Shown one piece after another: positions 1 to 8,388 of a stretch of 64,000 nucleotides of DNA. Numbering within the stretch: position 1 is the first letter of the stretch; the number at the start of each line of letters is the position of its first letter. The notes below the pieces were generated by a model that was given only the letters and a program-made list of their open reading frames with translations, searched no databases and was not told where the DNA came from. Made by a program: the position numbers and the translations under genes. Source of the DNA: Bacteroidales bacterium (lineage in GTDB: Bacteria > Bacteroidota > Bacteroidia > Bacteroidales > Marinilabiliaceae); the NCBI GenBank assembly GCA_024401395.1, contig JAKSLD010000015.1, positions 25,454-89,453 of the forward strand, written 5' to 3'.

Positions 1-390
1 CTTCTCCTTGCCCATCTGGCGCTGCCAGTCGACGAGACGGTGGCGCACCTGAGGGATAGCACTAATCATACTGACGTTACTGCTCACTTCGAGTCCGCGA
101 ATTTCAGACTCAACATTCTCACCATTAAGGAAAGTACAATTTGTACCTGTCTCGGCATTGAAATCGAAAGTGATCTTGATATTATCAAAAGCATTCTCGA
201 GTGCAGGCACGTCGCACTGGCCATCCTTGATAAAACCATTACGGAGGGCATACAATGTGACCGAACGATACATAGCGCCAGTATCGACGTAAGCTATATG
301 AAGTTTCTTTGCCAATTCCTTGGCCACCGTGCTCTTACCACAAGAAGAGTGACCATCAATAGCGATTACCATTATGTCTGTATTCTGCAT
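1..390 (-). CDS. cmk: Cytidylate kinase, N-terminal part (cut by window edge)
   Basis: The reading frame runs off the left edge, so only the first 130 residues are present. The protein begins with a P-loop (GHSSCGKST, residues 13-21 counted from position 390), followed by the VDTGAMYR segment typical of CMP kinases. Cytidylate kinase phosphorylates CMP and dCMP with ATP in the cytosol during pyrimidine nucleotide synthesis. Two in-frame ATGs are possible (positions 390 and 372); the later one would give the more usual short lead into the P-loop. It is on the same strand as the next gene upstream but separated from it by about 70 bp. Family identity is clear; the start is uncertain. Confidence 0.93.
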   Translation of the reverse strand, partial: MQNTDIMVIAIDGHSSCGKSTVAKELAKKLHIAYVDTGAMYRSVTLYALRNGFIKDGQCDVPALENAFDNIKITFDFNAETGTNCTFLNGENVESEIRGLEVSSNVSMISAIPQVRHRLVDWQRQMGKEK

Positions 391-462
391 TACTTGTCAT
401 CTTTGAGGCAAGTATACGCAATAATACGCTATTTGTTTCTAAAACAAGGCAGTTTATAGGGA

Positions 463-1245
463 TTACCCCTTAGAAAAACGCTTGATAGCCATCAGAACCA
501 ACACGCTGACGATGGCAAAAAGGAGTCCGGCGATGGCGCGATAGATCAGATAATTAGTCTGGTTATTAGAATATTCCTGAGTATTGAAACAAATAAGATA
601 AGAATCAGCGATAAGAGCAGTATCCAATTTAGATGCGATAGACATCAGACGATCAGAAGAGTCGGCAATTCGAGCTACCGGCAGCGACTTAGGGTCGTTT
701 ACATCACGTTCATCTATAGCTGCGAGAATCTTATAGCCAGAAGTAAGAGAAAGTTTATAGAGAGGGAGATACTTCTCGGCATTATCCTTAGGATTCTTAG
801 TCACCTCGAACATAGTAGTCTTACGCTTGATACGTTCGCGGTTATCCTCAGACACCTCCACATCACGTTCAGTCGCGTCCACGACAGACATATCCTTAAT
901 GACATAATAATCTGTACGAGAGAGAGAATCAGCTACGGGGGCGCAATAAGCGCCACTATTATCTGCGTAGGCCTTACCGAAGCAAGGGATATCAGCGCCA
1001 GGCGTACGGCCAGCTATATTTCTATGATGAGACTCAGCCAGAGAAGCCTCTCCGCGCCAAGAGTCGATGACACGCTGAGGGTCGACATTTACATAACCCA
1101 CTAAAGAAGCCACTATAGCTACGGCAAGCAATAGAAGCTTATACCAATTTATAGAGCCCTTCTTCTGGAAATTGATAGCTACACGACCAAGAACTGCGAT
1201 AGCAGCGATGATGACGGTAGCCCAAATGATTGTCTGATTGTCCAT
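463..1245 (-). CDS. Uncharacterised membrane protein with three predicted TM segments
   Basis: I do not recognise the family. The 260-residue product has a hydrophobic segment at about residues 5-25, a second at about 35-51, a long polar middle domain (about 55-225) and a third hydrophobic segment near 230-252 followed by a basic tail (KRFSKG). This suggests an inner-membrane protein with one large soluble domain. It lies just upstream of cmk on the same strand and the two could be cotranscribed. No catalytic motif is visible. Confidence 0.75.
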   Translation of the reverse strand: MDNQTIIWATVIIAAIAVLGRVAINFQKKGSINWYKLLLLAVAIVASLVGYVNVDPQRVIDSWRGEASLAESHHRNIAGRTPGADIPCFGKAYADNSGAYCAPVADSLSRTDYYVIKDMSVVDATERDVEVSEDNRERIKRKTTMFEVTKNPKDNAEKYLPLYKLSLTSGYKILAAIDERDVNDPKSLPVARIADSSDRLMSIASKLDTALIADSYLICFNTQEYSNNQTNYLIYRAIAGLLFAIVSVLVLMAIKRFSKG

Positions 1246-1310
1246 TGTATATTACTATTATAAGTGCGCAAAGGTGGTAATATTTTAGGTGCAGTGCAAA
1301 ACTTTGAGAG

Positions 1311-1347
1311 AAAAAAGCAGCTACGTCTACACGACGTAGCTGCTTTT
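1311..1347 (-). terminator. Intrinsic terminator after the DUF3836 gene
   Basis: A perfect 15-bp inverted repeat (1313-1327 with 1333-1347, 5-nt loop) built on GCAGCTACGTC is followed on the minus strand by a T tract (complement of 1311-1316). It ends transcription of the gene at 1403-1765 and insulates it from the gene at 463-1245. Confidence 0.88.
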
Positions 1348-1402
1348 AAAACCTCTATAAATATTGCGAAAGAAAATTCTGATGTTCCTTTATTACTCAG
1401 GA

Positions 1403-1765
1403 TTACTTACCCTGCTGGATAACCTTAGTATTACCCTTAGAATCTGTGAGAGTAATAGTATATGAATTATCCTCGTATGTATAAGACACGCTGCGAACGA
1501 AAGTCCACTCTGAAGAGACAGCGTTCCAAGCGTAATCGCGCTTAACAGCGAGGCGACCGTCCTCAGTGTACTCCATTTCAGCGCGGCTCACCAAAGAGAG
1601 GAGACCATTCTCCTCAGAACATACCTCACGAACTACGATCTTACCGTTCTCGACAGTATCATTATTATATGTATGCTTCTCGTTAACGTCAGCTGCGTTA
1701 GCGAAAGATATTGTTGTTGCGAGAGCAAAAATGCTCATCAACGCTTTAATGCTTACAGTTTTCAT
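1403..1765 (-). CDS. Small secreted DUF3836-like protein
   Basis: A 120-residue protein with a clear signal peptide (residues 1-24, ending SFANA). The mature part is rich in beta-forming segments of the type 'YTEDGRLAVKRDYAW...YTYEDNSYTITLTDSKGN', which matches my memory of the Bacteroidales DUF3836 family. Function is unknown; it probably resides in the periplasm or is exported. It is a single-gene unit with its own terminator. A possible -7 box (TATATTTG, complement of 1821-1828) lies upstream without a convincing -33 partner. Confidence 0.8.
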   Translation of the reverse strand: MKTVSIKALMSIFALATTISFANAADVNEKHTYNNDTVENGKIVVREVCSEENGLLSLVSRAEMEYTEDGRLAVKRDYAWNAVSSEWTFVRSVSYTYEDNSYTITLTDSKGNTKVIQQGK

Positions 1766-2206
1766 AGCCTTAAGTGTTTATTGTTGAACTTGGTTATAAT
1801 TTTGTCATTGATTGACATTGCAAATATATATACTATTTTGATATGTTGTTAATTATGACACTACATTTTTATATGTGTGTAATATTTAACAGAAATAGCT
1901 TGAAATTCAATATCAAAATATGCTTACGATTTGAAAGTTGGACATCAACTACAGACAGATTTAGAAGCCAAAAATGGTACTAAATATACAAGTTGACAAA
2001 GTGAAAAAAGTTGATTTGCTTACACTTTTTCGTGGATATAGAACAAAACAGGGTCTGAAAGAGGCAAAAAGGAGGCGCCACGCCATCACGTCGCGGCGCC
2101 TTTCATAAAATGCGTGACTGATAAAGCCACATTTCCTTAAACCTCTTTTACCATCATGGACATATGTCTATGTTATGTGAGAAAAGCACTTACAAAGTGA
2201 AAGTTA
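1766..2206. other. Intergenic region with a GC-rich hairpin
   Basis: No gene is visible in this 440-bp AT-rich spacer. It contains a 7-bp inverted repeat AGGCGCC/GGCGCCT (2073-2079 and 2095-2101) with short A and T tracts on either side. This could act as a weak bidirectional terminator, for example after the GIN-domain gene ending at 2207. Confidence 0.45.
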
Positions 2207-3055
2207 CTACTTACTGATATGAGACATTCCAGAAGACTCGATGCTCTTGATATCAGGTTCGCCTCTATAGGTAATATTCGAAACGCCGCTAGCATCGAAT
2301 TCAGCAGTTACGCCAGTGAGATCACCCGTTCCAGTTGAAGAAGCGCCAGAGCACTCTATTCTAGCATACTCCTTAACGACGAGATCGGTAGCGCTAACCC
2401 TAGAAGCGCCAGAACAGTCGGAAGTCAGCTTAAGAGTTGTACCTGAGAGGAAAGTATTAGATGCGCCAGAGCAATCTACATTGATTTCAGACGCCTGAAT
2501 ATCATTAGTATGAACCTGAGAAGCGCCCGAGCAGTCGATATCCAAGAGAGAAGCGATAGCAACGCCATAGATATTAGCATGAGAAGCGCCAGAAGCGTCA
2601 ATTTCGAGAGACTGCATCTTGAAAGCAGGGATATCTATCTGAGAATCACCAGACAAATCTACGCTTAGCGTATTGAAAGCGTCATAATCTGGGACTACAA
2701 GAGTAAGTTCCACCTTAGGAGTAATACCGAATCCCTTAGTAATAGAAATAAGATTCTTAAGACCTACGGAAACTTCTTCGCCCTTCAATTTAACCTCATA
2801 AGCGCTAACGATAGCGCTATCGCCCGTCAATCTGTAGCTATAATCGCCGCCGACCTCGAATTTAACGGCAACACTATGCGACACATCCAGTTCATTATAT
2901 GGAGCGAGAGTACCAGTAGTGGTAACGACAACTCCTGAAGGCTCTACGCATCCGCCAGTAGTTTTTACCTCGATGACACAAGCTGAAGCAGCGAAAGCAG
3001 CGATTAGAGAGACACCACCTACCCAAAGGGATTTAAATGACGTAAATTTATTCAT
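2207..3055 (-). CDS. Secreted head-GIN-domain (DUF2807-like) protein
   Basis: The 282-residue product has an N-terminal hydrophobic signal sequence ending near ASACVIEVK; the cysteine suggests a lipoprotein or an ordinary signal peptide. The body is a beta-solenoid-like array in which the unit 'IDCSGASxxxxxDI' recurs at about 18-22-residue intervals (roughly residues 150-280), typical of the Bacteroidetes DUF2807 family, sometimes called putative autotransporter adhesin head GIN. Such proteins are surface or periplasmic and functionally poorly understood. It follows sppA on the same strand after 85 bp. Confidence 0.88.
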   Translation of the reverse strand: MNKFTSFKSLWVGGVSLIAAFAASACVIEVKTTGGCVEPSGVVVTTTGTLAPYNELDVSHSVAVKFEVGGDYSYRLTGDSAIVSAYEVKLKGEEVSVGLKNLISITKGFGITPKVELTLVVPDYDAFNTLSVDLSGDSQIDIPAFKMQSLEIDASGASHANIYGVAIASLLDIDCSGASQVHTNDIQASEINVDCSGASNTFLSGTTLKLTSDCSGASRVSATDLVVKEYARIECSGASSTGTGDLTGVTAEFDASGVSNITYRGEPDIKSIESSGMSHISK

Positions 3056-3140
3056 GATTATAATGTTTTGATTATGTTATGAAAGTGTTTGTACAATGGA
3101 GGACTTAGAAACAAGTCCTCCGTTTATGATTATTTAAGAA

Positions 3141-4910
3141 TTAGAATCCTATTACGAGATCCTCCTCGATACGAGCCTGGATAGTTGGTTTATCCATAAG
3201 GTTCTGAGCGCGGTTGACGTATTCATAAGTTTCGCCGAACACCATTTTACCGATAGTAGCCTTAGTCTCCATACCCATCTGACGGAGCATCTTAGTCATT
3301 GGATCCTGAGGTTCAGGGAGAGTAACCACATTAGCCTCGCCTTCGATACCCACCTTAGACTTAGCCATAGCGATAGCATCGTCAAGAGAACCAAGCTGGT
3401 CTACAAGACCAATATTGATAGCATCAGAACCGATCCATACGCGACCCTGACCTATGCTATCGATATGCTCCTGCGAGCAATTACGTCCATCGGCGCAGCG
3501 AGAAGTGAAAGTATCATAAGTCTTTTCGACAGAGCGCTGGAAGTAAGCCTTTTGCCTTTCAGACAGAGGGCTGATATAAGAAGGAACCATTTCGCTGTGG
3601 CTAGATACGCCATCGAAATGAACGCCAAACTTATCAGCGGCGCGTTTTACGCAAGGAATCATACCGAATACGCCGATAGAACCGGTGAGAGTATTAGGCT
3701 GAGCGAAGATATAATCAGCAGCGCAAGAGATATAATATCCGCCAGAAGCAGCGTACTGACCCATTGAGACGATGAAAGGCTTAGCTTCAGAAGCGAGTTT
3801 AACCTCGCGCCAGATGATATCAGAAGCCATAGCAGAACCGCCAGGAGAATTGACACGCATTACGATAGCCTCGATAGACTCATCATTGCGAGCCTCACGG
3901 ATAGCAGCAGCGAGATCGTCGCCATAGATATTCTGGTCATCAGACTTATTAGAGCCATCGAAAATTTCGCCAGAAGCTGTGATGAGAGCGATTTTACGAG
4001 TAGCGAAAGTCTTTTCAGGGCGGTAGACAGGAGCCTTAGCGTAGCTAGTCATAGCCACCTTATTGATATCCTTAGACTTATCAACATTGAGAGCCTCCTT
4101 AAGGATATCGAGGAACTGGTCGCGATAGATACAATCGTCGACGATACCGACAGCCTTAGCGATCTTTGTGTCGGCATAATTCATATCCTCCACGAACTGG
4201 TCGAGGACCTTCTCGTCGATACCACGAGAAGAAGCGATATCAGCGCGGACAGTATTCCACATACCATCGACATAGCGCTGAGACTGGAGGCGAGAAGCCT
4301 CACTCATGCCATTGAGCATATAAGGTTCAACGGCAGACTTAAATTTACCATGACGTATAATCTGGACATCGATATTGAACTTATCGAGGAAGTCCTTAAA
4401 GTAAGGTTGTACTGTGTAGGCGCCATAGAGAGCGACGTTACCTTCAGGAGCGACATAGATCTTATCTGCGACGCTACCGATGTAGAGAGCCGACTGCTCG
4501 ATGCTGTTAGCGAAATAGTAGATAGGCTTACCCGACTGCTTAAAAGCATTAAGGTGGTCGCGAATCTCACGTACGCTAGCAGCTGCTGCGCCAGAAGCAG
4601 AGCCTTCGAGAACAATACACTTAATATTGTCATCGACCACTGCCTTGTCGATATTATCCAAGAGGGTTCTGAGAGCTATGGAAGGGCCATCAACGCCATT
4701 AAGTTTATTAGCTAAGACTGCCATAGGGTCGTTACTCTCAACGTCTGTGACAGCCGTTTCAAGGTTATATACGAGAGCTGAATTCTCTTTTACTTTCACT
4801 GTATCGTCGCCCATAGAGGCAGCTACACCAGCCATAATAAAGAAAGGCAATAAAGAGAGGATGATGCCTCCCACGATCACTGCCAATACTGTCAATAGAA
4901 ATTTCTTCAT
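3141..4910 (-). CDS. sppA: Signal peptide peptidase SppA, 67K type
   Basis: A 589-residue membrane-anchored serine protease that degrades signal peptides left in the membrane after secretion. Residues 5-30 form the membrane anchor. Two tandem Clp/crotonase-like domains follow. The general-base lysine lies in the first (KSAVEP, Lys191) and the nucleophilic serine in the second (YAASGGYY, Ser389), the split Lys/Ser arrangement of the E. coli enzyme. Length is usual for the family. The upstream promoter is a good Bacteroidetes match. In many Bacteroidales sppA precedes lpxK; that gene is not here. Confidence 0.97.
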   Translation of the reverse strand: MKKFLLTVLAVIVGGIILSLLPFFIMAGVAASMGDDTVKVKENSALVYNLETAVTDVESNDPMAVLANKLNGVDGPSIALRTLLDNIDKAVVDDNIKCIVLEGSASGAAAASVREIRDHLNAFKQSGKPIYYFANSIEQSALYIGSVADKIYVAPEGNVALYGAYTVQPYFKDFLDKFNIDVQIIRHGKFKSAVEPYMLNGMSEASRLQSQRYVDGMWNTVRADIASSRGIDEKVLDQFVEDMNYADTKIAKAVGIVDDCIYRDQFLDILKEALNVDKSKDINKVAMTSYAKAPVYRPEKTFATRKIALITASGEIFDGSNKSDDQNIYGDDLAAAIREARNDESIEAIVMRVNSPGGSAMASDIIWREVKLASEAKPFIVSMGQYAASGGYYISCAADYIFAQPNTLTGSIGVFGMIPCVKRAADKFGVHFDGVSSHSEMVPSYISPLSERQKAYFQRSVEKTYDTFTSRCADGRNCSQEHIDSIGQGRVWIGSDAINIGLVDQLGSLDDAIAMAKSKVGIEGEANVVTLPEPQDPMTKMLRQMGMETKATIGKMVFGETYEYVNRAQNLMDKPTIQARIEEDLVIGF

Positions 4911-4970
4911 AATATCTATATGTTAAGGTTTAAGTTCTTTGTTATTGTGTTCTACCTAAGTAGTACACTG

Positions 4971-5001
4971 CAAAGGTATAGACAATTTTGATACTTCCAA
5001 A
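4971..5001 (-). promoter_or_regulatory. Bacteroidetes-type promoter of sppA
   Basis: On the minus strand TTTG (complement of 4998-5001) lies 19 nt before TACCTTTG (complement of 4971-4978), matching the -33/-7 consensus. The sppA start codon is about 60 nt downstream. Confidence 0.75.
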
Positions 5002-5230
5002 TGATTTGTGAGAAAATTTGCAATTTTTACCAAAAAAGAAAGAGAAAAGGAGTCAGTCAGAGGCTGCCAGTCACGGAGCGAAGAGAAGTTTGCAACATAT
5101 AGGAAAGGCATAGGGAAGTCAGTCGCTAGTATAAGGGAAGTCCCTTGTTACTCGCAGTTTTTTTAATTTGCGCATAATACAGACACATAAATTATGGGCT
5201 ATCGGCATACAAAAATTAGAACGTGTAGAC
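5002..5230. other. Intergenic spacer upstream of sppA
   Basis: No gene is visible. It holds one copy of the dispersed TAAAAAAACTGCGA repeat (listed separately). Confidence 0.6.
5141..5170 (-). repeat. Dispersed TAAAAAAACTGCGA repeat, copy A
   Basis: Read on the minus strand this is AATTAAAAAAACTGCGAG followed by TAACAAGGGA. The same core recurs at 16251, 29782, 46379, 59927, 61259 and 63843. The downstream part forms a small dyad (AAGGGA/TCCCTT). Confidence 0.8.
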
Positions 5231-5273
5231 AAAAAAAATCTCACCAAACGGCAGGGAGCCATTTGGTGAGATT
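5231..5273 (-). terminator. Intrinsic terminator after BspA-like gene
   Basis: A perfect 12-bp stem, AATCTCACCAAA at 5237-5248 with its complement at 5262-5273, followed on the minus strand by eight Ts (complement of 5231-5238). It lies directly after the stop codon at 5301. Confidence 0.93.
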
Positions 5274-5300
5274 CTATATATATCCAGCGCTGAGGTCGAG

Positions 5301-6914
5301 CTAGCGCCTTATGTACTTACGACCATTTATGATAACGACACCACGATATGTATCATCCACCTCCTGACCCGAGAGATTGTATATTTTACCAGACACAGGA
5401 GCATCAGCCTTAATATTATAGATAGGAGTTGTATAGCCCATAATAAACTGACTCCAAACAGCATGACCCGCATAGGCATCAAGAGCAGAACTTGACACAT
5501 GGAGGGCTGTCTTATTATAAGAGTAGAAAGAAGACTGAGAAACCGTGGGAGGAGTCGTTGCGTGACAAGTCACATCTACCAAAGCTATACACCCAGAGAA
5601 TACATTAGCATTAATTGTCCTGAGAGACTTAGGGAATACGATGTTTGTGAGAGAAGAGCAACCATTGAAAGCATATTCATTAATTCGGTCTAGATTAGCA
5701 GGCAATTTTACATCCTTAAGAGAAGTACAGCCATTAAAGAGATAACCAGCAAGAGCCTCGAGATTGTCAGGGAGAGAAACAGACACAAGAGATGTACAAC
5801 CATCAAAACCATTACCACCGATAACAGTAACACTTGAAGGTAGAGATACACTTGACAACTTACTACACCCCTTGAAAGAAGAACCCTCAATCCTAGTTAC
5901 CGTTGAAGGAATTACAACCGATGTTATTTCAGTGCAAGACCTGAAAGACGCATTAGCGAGAGTGGTCACGGTGTACAAGACACCACCGATAGAAACCGTA
6001 GATGGGATAACGACCTCGCCCTCGAGCGTAACATTAGGGTTACGAGCTATGCTAACAGTATTGCCAGTCAGTTCTGTATAAACAAAAAGAGGCTCAGTTG
6101 CTTCGAAAGTAACACTAATGGTCAAGTCCTTTGTGACATTCGCATATACAAGTTCGCCGCTATTGACTTGCGAAGTAAAATTTGTGCCATTGATTATGAC
6201 ATTACCCAATTTAAAATTCTGGTCGGGCACAATTCTGAACACGGCAGAAGAACCAGGAGTATAGCCTATTTTATCAGCCGTCACTATACCGTTCTCGATA
6301 CTATTCAACCCATTGACAACGAAGAGAGAATTCAAAGACAACGAGTTCCACGAAGAATCACCCTTATAGGCTTCAAGAGCAGAAGGCAAGACATAGACCC
6401 TCATATTAGTGTGGCAGCCATTGAAAGCAGAAGAATAGAGTTGTGGAGGTACTGGATTTTGGACAACGACATTTTTAAGATTAAAGCAATTATTGAAAGC
6501 CTTGTCATTGATTCGCAGAATATTAGCAGGTATCTCTATAGACTCCAAAGAAGAACAATTATCGAACAAAGTACCAGCAAGAGCCTCGAGAGAAGTAGGG
6601 ATATTGACACTTTTGAGAGCAGTACAGTAAGCAAATGCGCTACCACCAATAATAGAAATATTATCAGGAAGAATAAATCCTGTGATTTGGTCACAATTCT
6701 TAAACGAACTACCCTCTATTTTGGTAACAGTATACTCCTTGCCGTCAATAGTTACAGTCTGAGGTATAGCAACGACACCAGTAGGAGTACCAGTAACGCC
6801 CTTTACACTTGCTTCCGTTGACGTCAGTTCAGAATAGATGATGCTGTAATCTGCCTTAGCCGTAGAAAAAAGGCACAAAAAGCAGAGCAATAGGAATGAA
6901 AATTTCATAAACAT
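5301..6914 (-). CDS. BspA-like leucine-rich-repeat surface protein
   Basis: A 537-residue secreted protein. The signal peptide spans about residues 1-21 (ending STAKA); ATGs at 6914 and 6908 are both plausible starts. Two blocks of LRR_5 (BspA/TpLRR) repeats with 'F.GC.SL.SV.IP.NL..I...AF..C' units occupy about residues 40-180 and 300-470, separated by a beta domain. The C-terminal end (IYNLSGQEV ... GVVIINGRKYIRR) is a Bacteroidales type of C-terminal tail also present at the end of the BspA-like protein at 40909, possibly a secretion or sorting signal. Related proteins bind host matrix or other bacteria. It lies 34 bp after the LOG-family gene. Confidence 0.9.
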   Translation of the reverse strand: MFMKFSFLLLCFLCLFSTAKADYSIIYSELTSTEASVKGVTGTPTGVVAIPQTVTIDGKEYTVTKIEGSSFKNCDQITGFILPDNISIIGGSAFAYCTALKSVNIPTSLEALAGTLFDNCSSLESIEIPANILRINDKAFNNCFNLKNVVVQNPVPPQLYSSAFNGCHTNMRVYVLPSALEAYKGDSSWNSLSLNSLFVVNGLNSIENGIVTADKIGYTPGSSAVFRIVPDQNFKLGNVIINGTNFTSQVNSGELVYANVTKDLTISVTFEATEPLFVYTELTGNTVSIARNPNVTLEGEVVIPSTVSIGGVLYTVTTLANASFRSCTEITSVVIPSTVTRIEGSSFKGCSKLSSVSLPSSVTVIGGNGFDGCTSLVSVSLPDNLEALAGYLFNGCTSLKDVKLPANLDRINEYAFNGCSSLTNIVFPKSLRTINANVFSGCIALVDVTCHATTPPTVSQSSFYSYNKTALHVSSSALDAYAGHAVWSQFIMGYTTPIYNIKADAPVSGKIYNLSGQEVDDTYRGVVIINGRKYIRR

Positions 6915-6948
6915 TAGATTGTTATAGATAGATTATAAAGTAAATGTA

Positions 6949-7890
6949 TTATTCCTGATTACGGAAATCCACCAATACCCTCTCTATTTCACTGATATCA
7001 TCAGAAAGAGTAAGGAGGAGATTCTTATACTTACCCCTCTGTACCAGAGAATCCAGAAGAGTATACATAGGCATTTCATTAGTCCAGAAATCCTTGCCCA
7101 TAAATATCATAGGGCTACTGAAGCCATAGCTGAGATAGTGATTCTGCGTAATTTCCTGGAAAATCTCCTGAGTAGTACCAGCGCTACCAGGAGTATAGAC
7201 GATGCCGCCATAGGCGAAAGTAAGTATAGCATCCTCACGAATACTATTATCGAACAATTTAGCGATATAAGTTGCGAAAGGAGTAGAAGGCTCGTGACCA
7301 TAAAGCCAAGTAGGGATACTTATACTCTGATACTGAGACTGAGGGAAGCGCTCTATGACCTTAAAAGCCGTAGCAAGCCACTTCTCGTCCTTAAAACCAG
7401 GAGCCTCCGATAAAATCTCAATAGCCTCATCTACGGCGCTATCCGGATAACCAGCGAGAAGAGCCCCAAGATGAGTAGCCTCCATAGCGCCCGGTCCGCC
7501 GCCACTTATCATGAGGCTGCCAGACTCAGTGAGGTGCTTAGCGAGGAGAGTTACCTCGCGGTAATCCTTACTAGTACGCAAGATACCGTGGCCACCCATT
7601 ATGCCGACAACCTTACGCTTGTCATACTTATCAAGAAAATCGCATAGATACTGATAGACAGAATGGTCGTGGAGAACACGAGCCAAAGCCTCCTCCTCTT
7701 CCTCGGCACGTCCCTTGCCAGTATTTATATAATGGTCATAGACCTGGATATCGAAATATGTAGAATGAGTAGAAGCGTCATCAGCCTTAAACCCAGCGTA
7801 GAGAGTTTCGGCAGTATATAGTCCCGCTGGGGTACAAGAATAAGGACGATTAGACAAAGCCTCGCGGATATGTTCAATAAGATTCTTCAT
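6949..7890 (-). CDS. LOG-family (lysine-decarboxylase-like) nucleotide-binding protein
   Basis: The 313-residue product has a Rossmann-type core of the LOG/TIGR00730 superfamily: GIMGGHG near residue 96, the SGGGPGAMEA loop near 128-137, and PGSAGTTQE near 230, which corresponds to the family PGGxGTxxE motif with one glycine replaced by serine. Classical LOG proteins hydrolyse nucleoside 5'-monophosphates (cytokinin riboside phosphoribohydrolase). This is the longer bacterial version with an N-terminal extension, whose substrate is not known. Its own promoter lies inside the end of folK. Confidence 0.85.
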   Translation of the reverse strand: MKNLIEHIREALSNRPYSCTPAGLYTAETLYAGFKADDASTHSTYFDIQVYDHYINTGKGRAEEEEEALARVLHDHSVYQYLCDFLDKYDKRKVVGIMGGHGILRTSKDYREVTLLAKHLTESGSLMISGGGPGAMEATHLGALLAGYPDSAVDEAIEILSEAPGFKDEKWLATAFKVIERFPQSQYQSISIPTWLYGHEPSTPFATYIAKLFDNSIREDAILTFAYGGIVYTPGSAGTTQEIFQEITQNHYLSYGFSSPMIFMGKDFWTNEMPMYTLLDSLVQRGKYKNLLLTLSDDISEIERVLVDFRNQE

Positions 7891-7916
7891 ACGATCAGGA
7901 ACATTAAGTTATTTCC

Positions 7917-7947
7917 CAAAGGTATTGTTTTATTGCAACTGTTCCAA
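7917..7947 (-). promoter_or_regulatory. Promoter of the LOG-family gene
   Basis: TTG (complement of 7945-7947) is followed after 20 nt by TACCTTTG (complement of 7917-7924), about 27 nt before the start codon. The -33 element lies within the 3' end of folK, so the gene can be transcribed apart from folK. Confidence 0.7.
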
Positions 7948-8388
7948 CAATTCAGCTATTGTTTTATTCAAAAGAGGGTGCTGCCAATCAGCCCAATATT
8001 CAGCAACAGGCTCAAGGGCAAATCTACGCAAGTGCATAAGCTTATGAGGAATGGCAAGGCGCTCGACATCCACTACCCTACAGTCACAAAGAAGAATATC
8101 AATATCAATGGTACGCGACTGATACTGACGATTTACTGTTTTGTGCCTACGCCCCATCTCGCGCTCAATCCTTTGCAGTTCGTCCAAGAGAGAGAGAGGC
8201 TCAAGGTCGGTATCCAGTTCGACAGCCATATTCTTGAACAAATTCTCAGCCTCAAATCCCCATGGCTCAGATTCATATACAGACGAAACCAACGGCACAT
8301 CACCTAGCAGCGCGATACGCTTTATGGCATCGCGCATAGTCTTTTCGACATTCCCAAGATTTCCACCCAAGAGCAAGATATAACGCAT
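7930..8388 (-). CDS. folK: Hydroxymethyldihydropterin pyrophosphokinase (HPPK)
   Basis: A 152-residue cytosolic enzyme of folate synthesis that transfers pyrophosphate from ATP to 6-hydroxymethyl-7,8-dihydropterin. The family signatures are all visible: LLLGGNLGN at the N-terminus, SSVYESEPWGF near 36-46, and the RTIDIDILL metal-binding segment near 92-100, followed by IPHKLMHLRRFALEP. Its start codon overlaps the stop of the upstream MATE gene (TGATG). In other Bacteroidales I recall folK downstream of queA; here it is about 46 kb away from that block. Confidence 0.96.
   Translation of the reverse strand: MRYILLLGGNLGNVEKTMRDAIKRIALLGDVPLVSSVYESEPWGFEAENLFKNMAVELDTDLEPLSLLDELQRIEREMGRRHKTVNRQYQSRTIDIDILLCDCRVVDVERLAIPHKLMHLRRFALEPVAEYWADWQHPLLNKTIAELLEQLQ

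Noticed and set aside
40..459. Plus-strand reading frame at the left edge
   Set aside because: It lies opposite the cmk gene, whose P-loop and CMP-kinase motifs are unmistakable on the minus strand.
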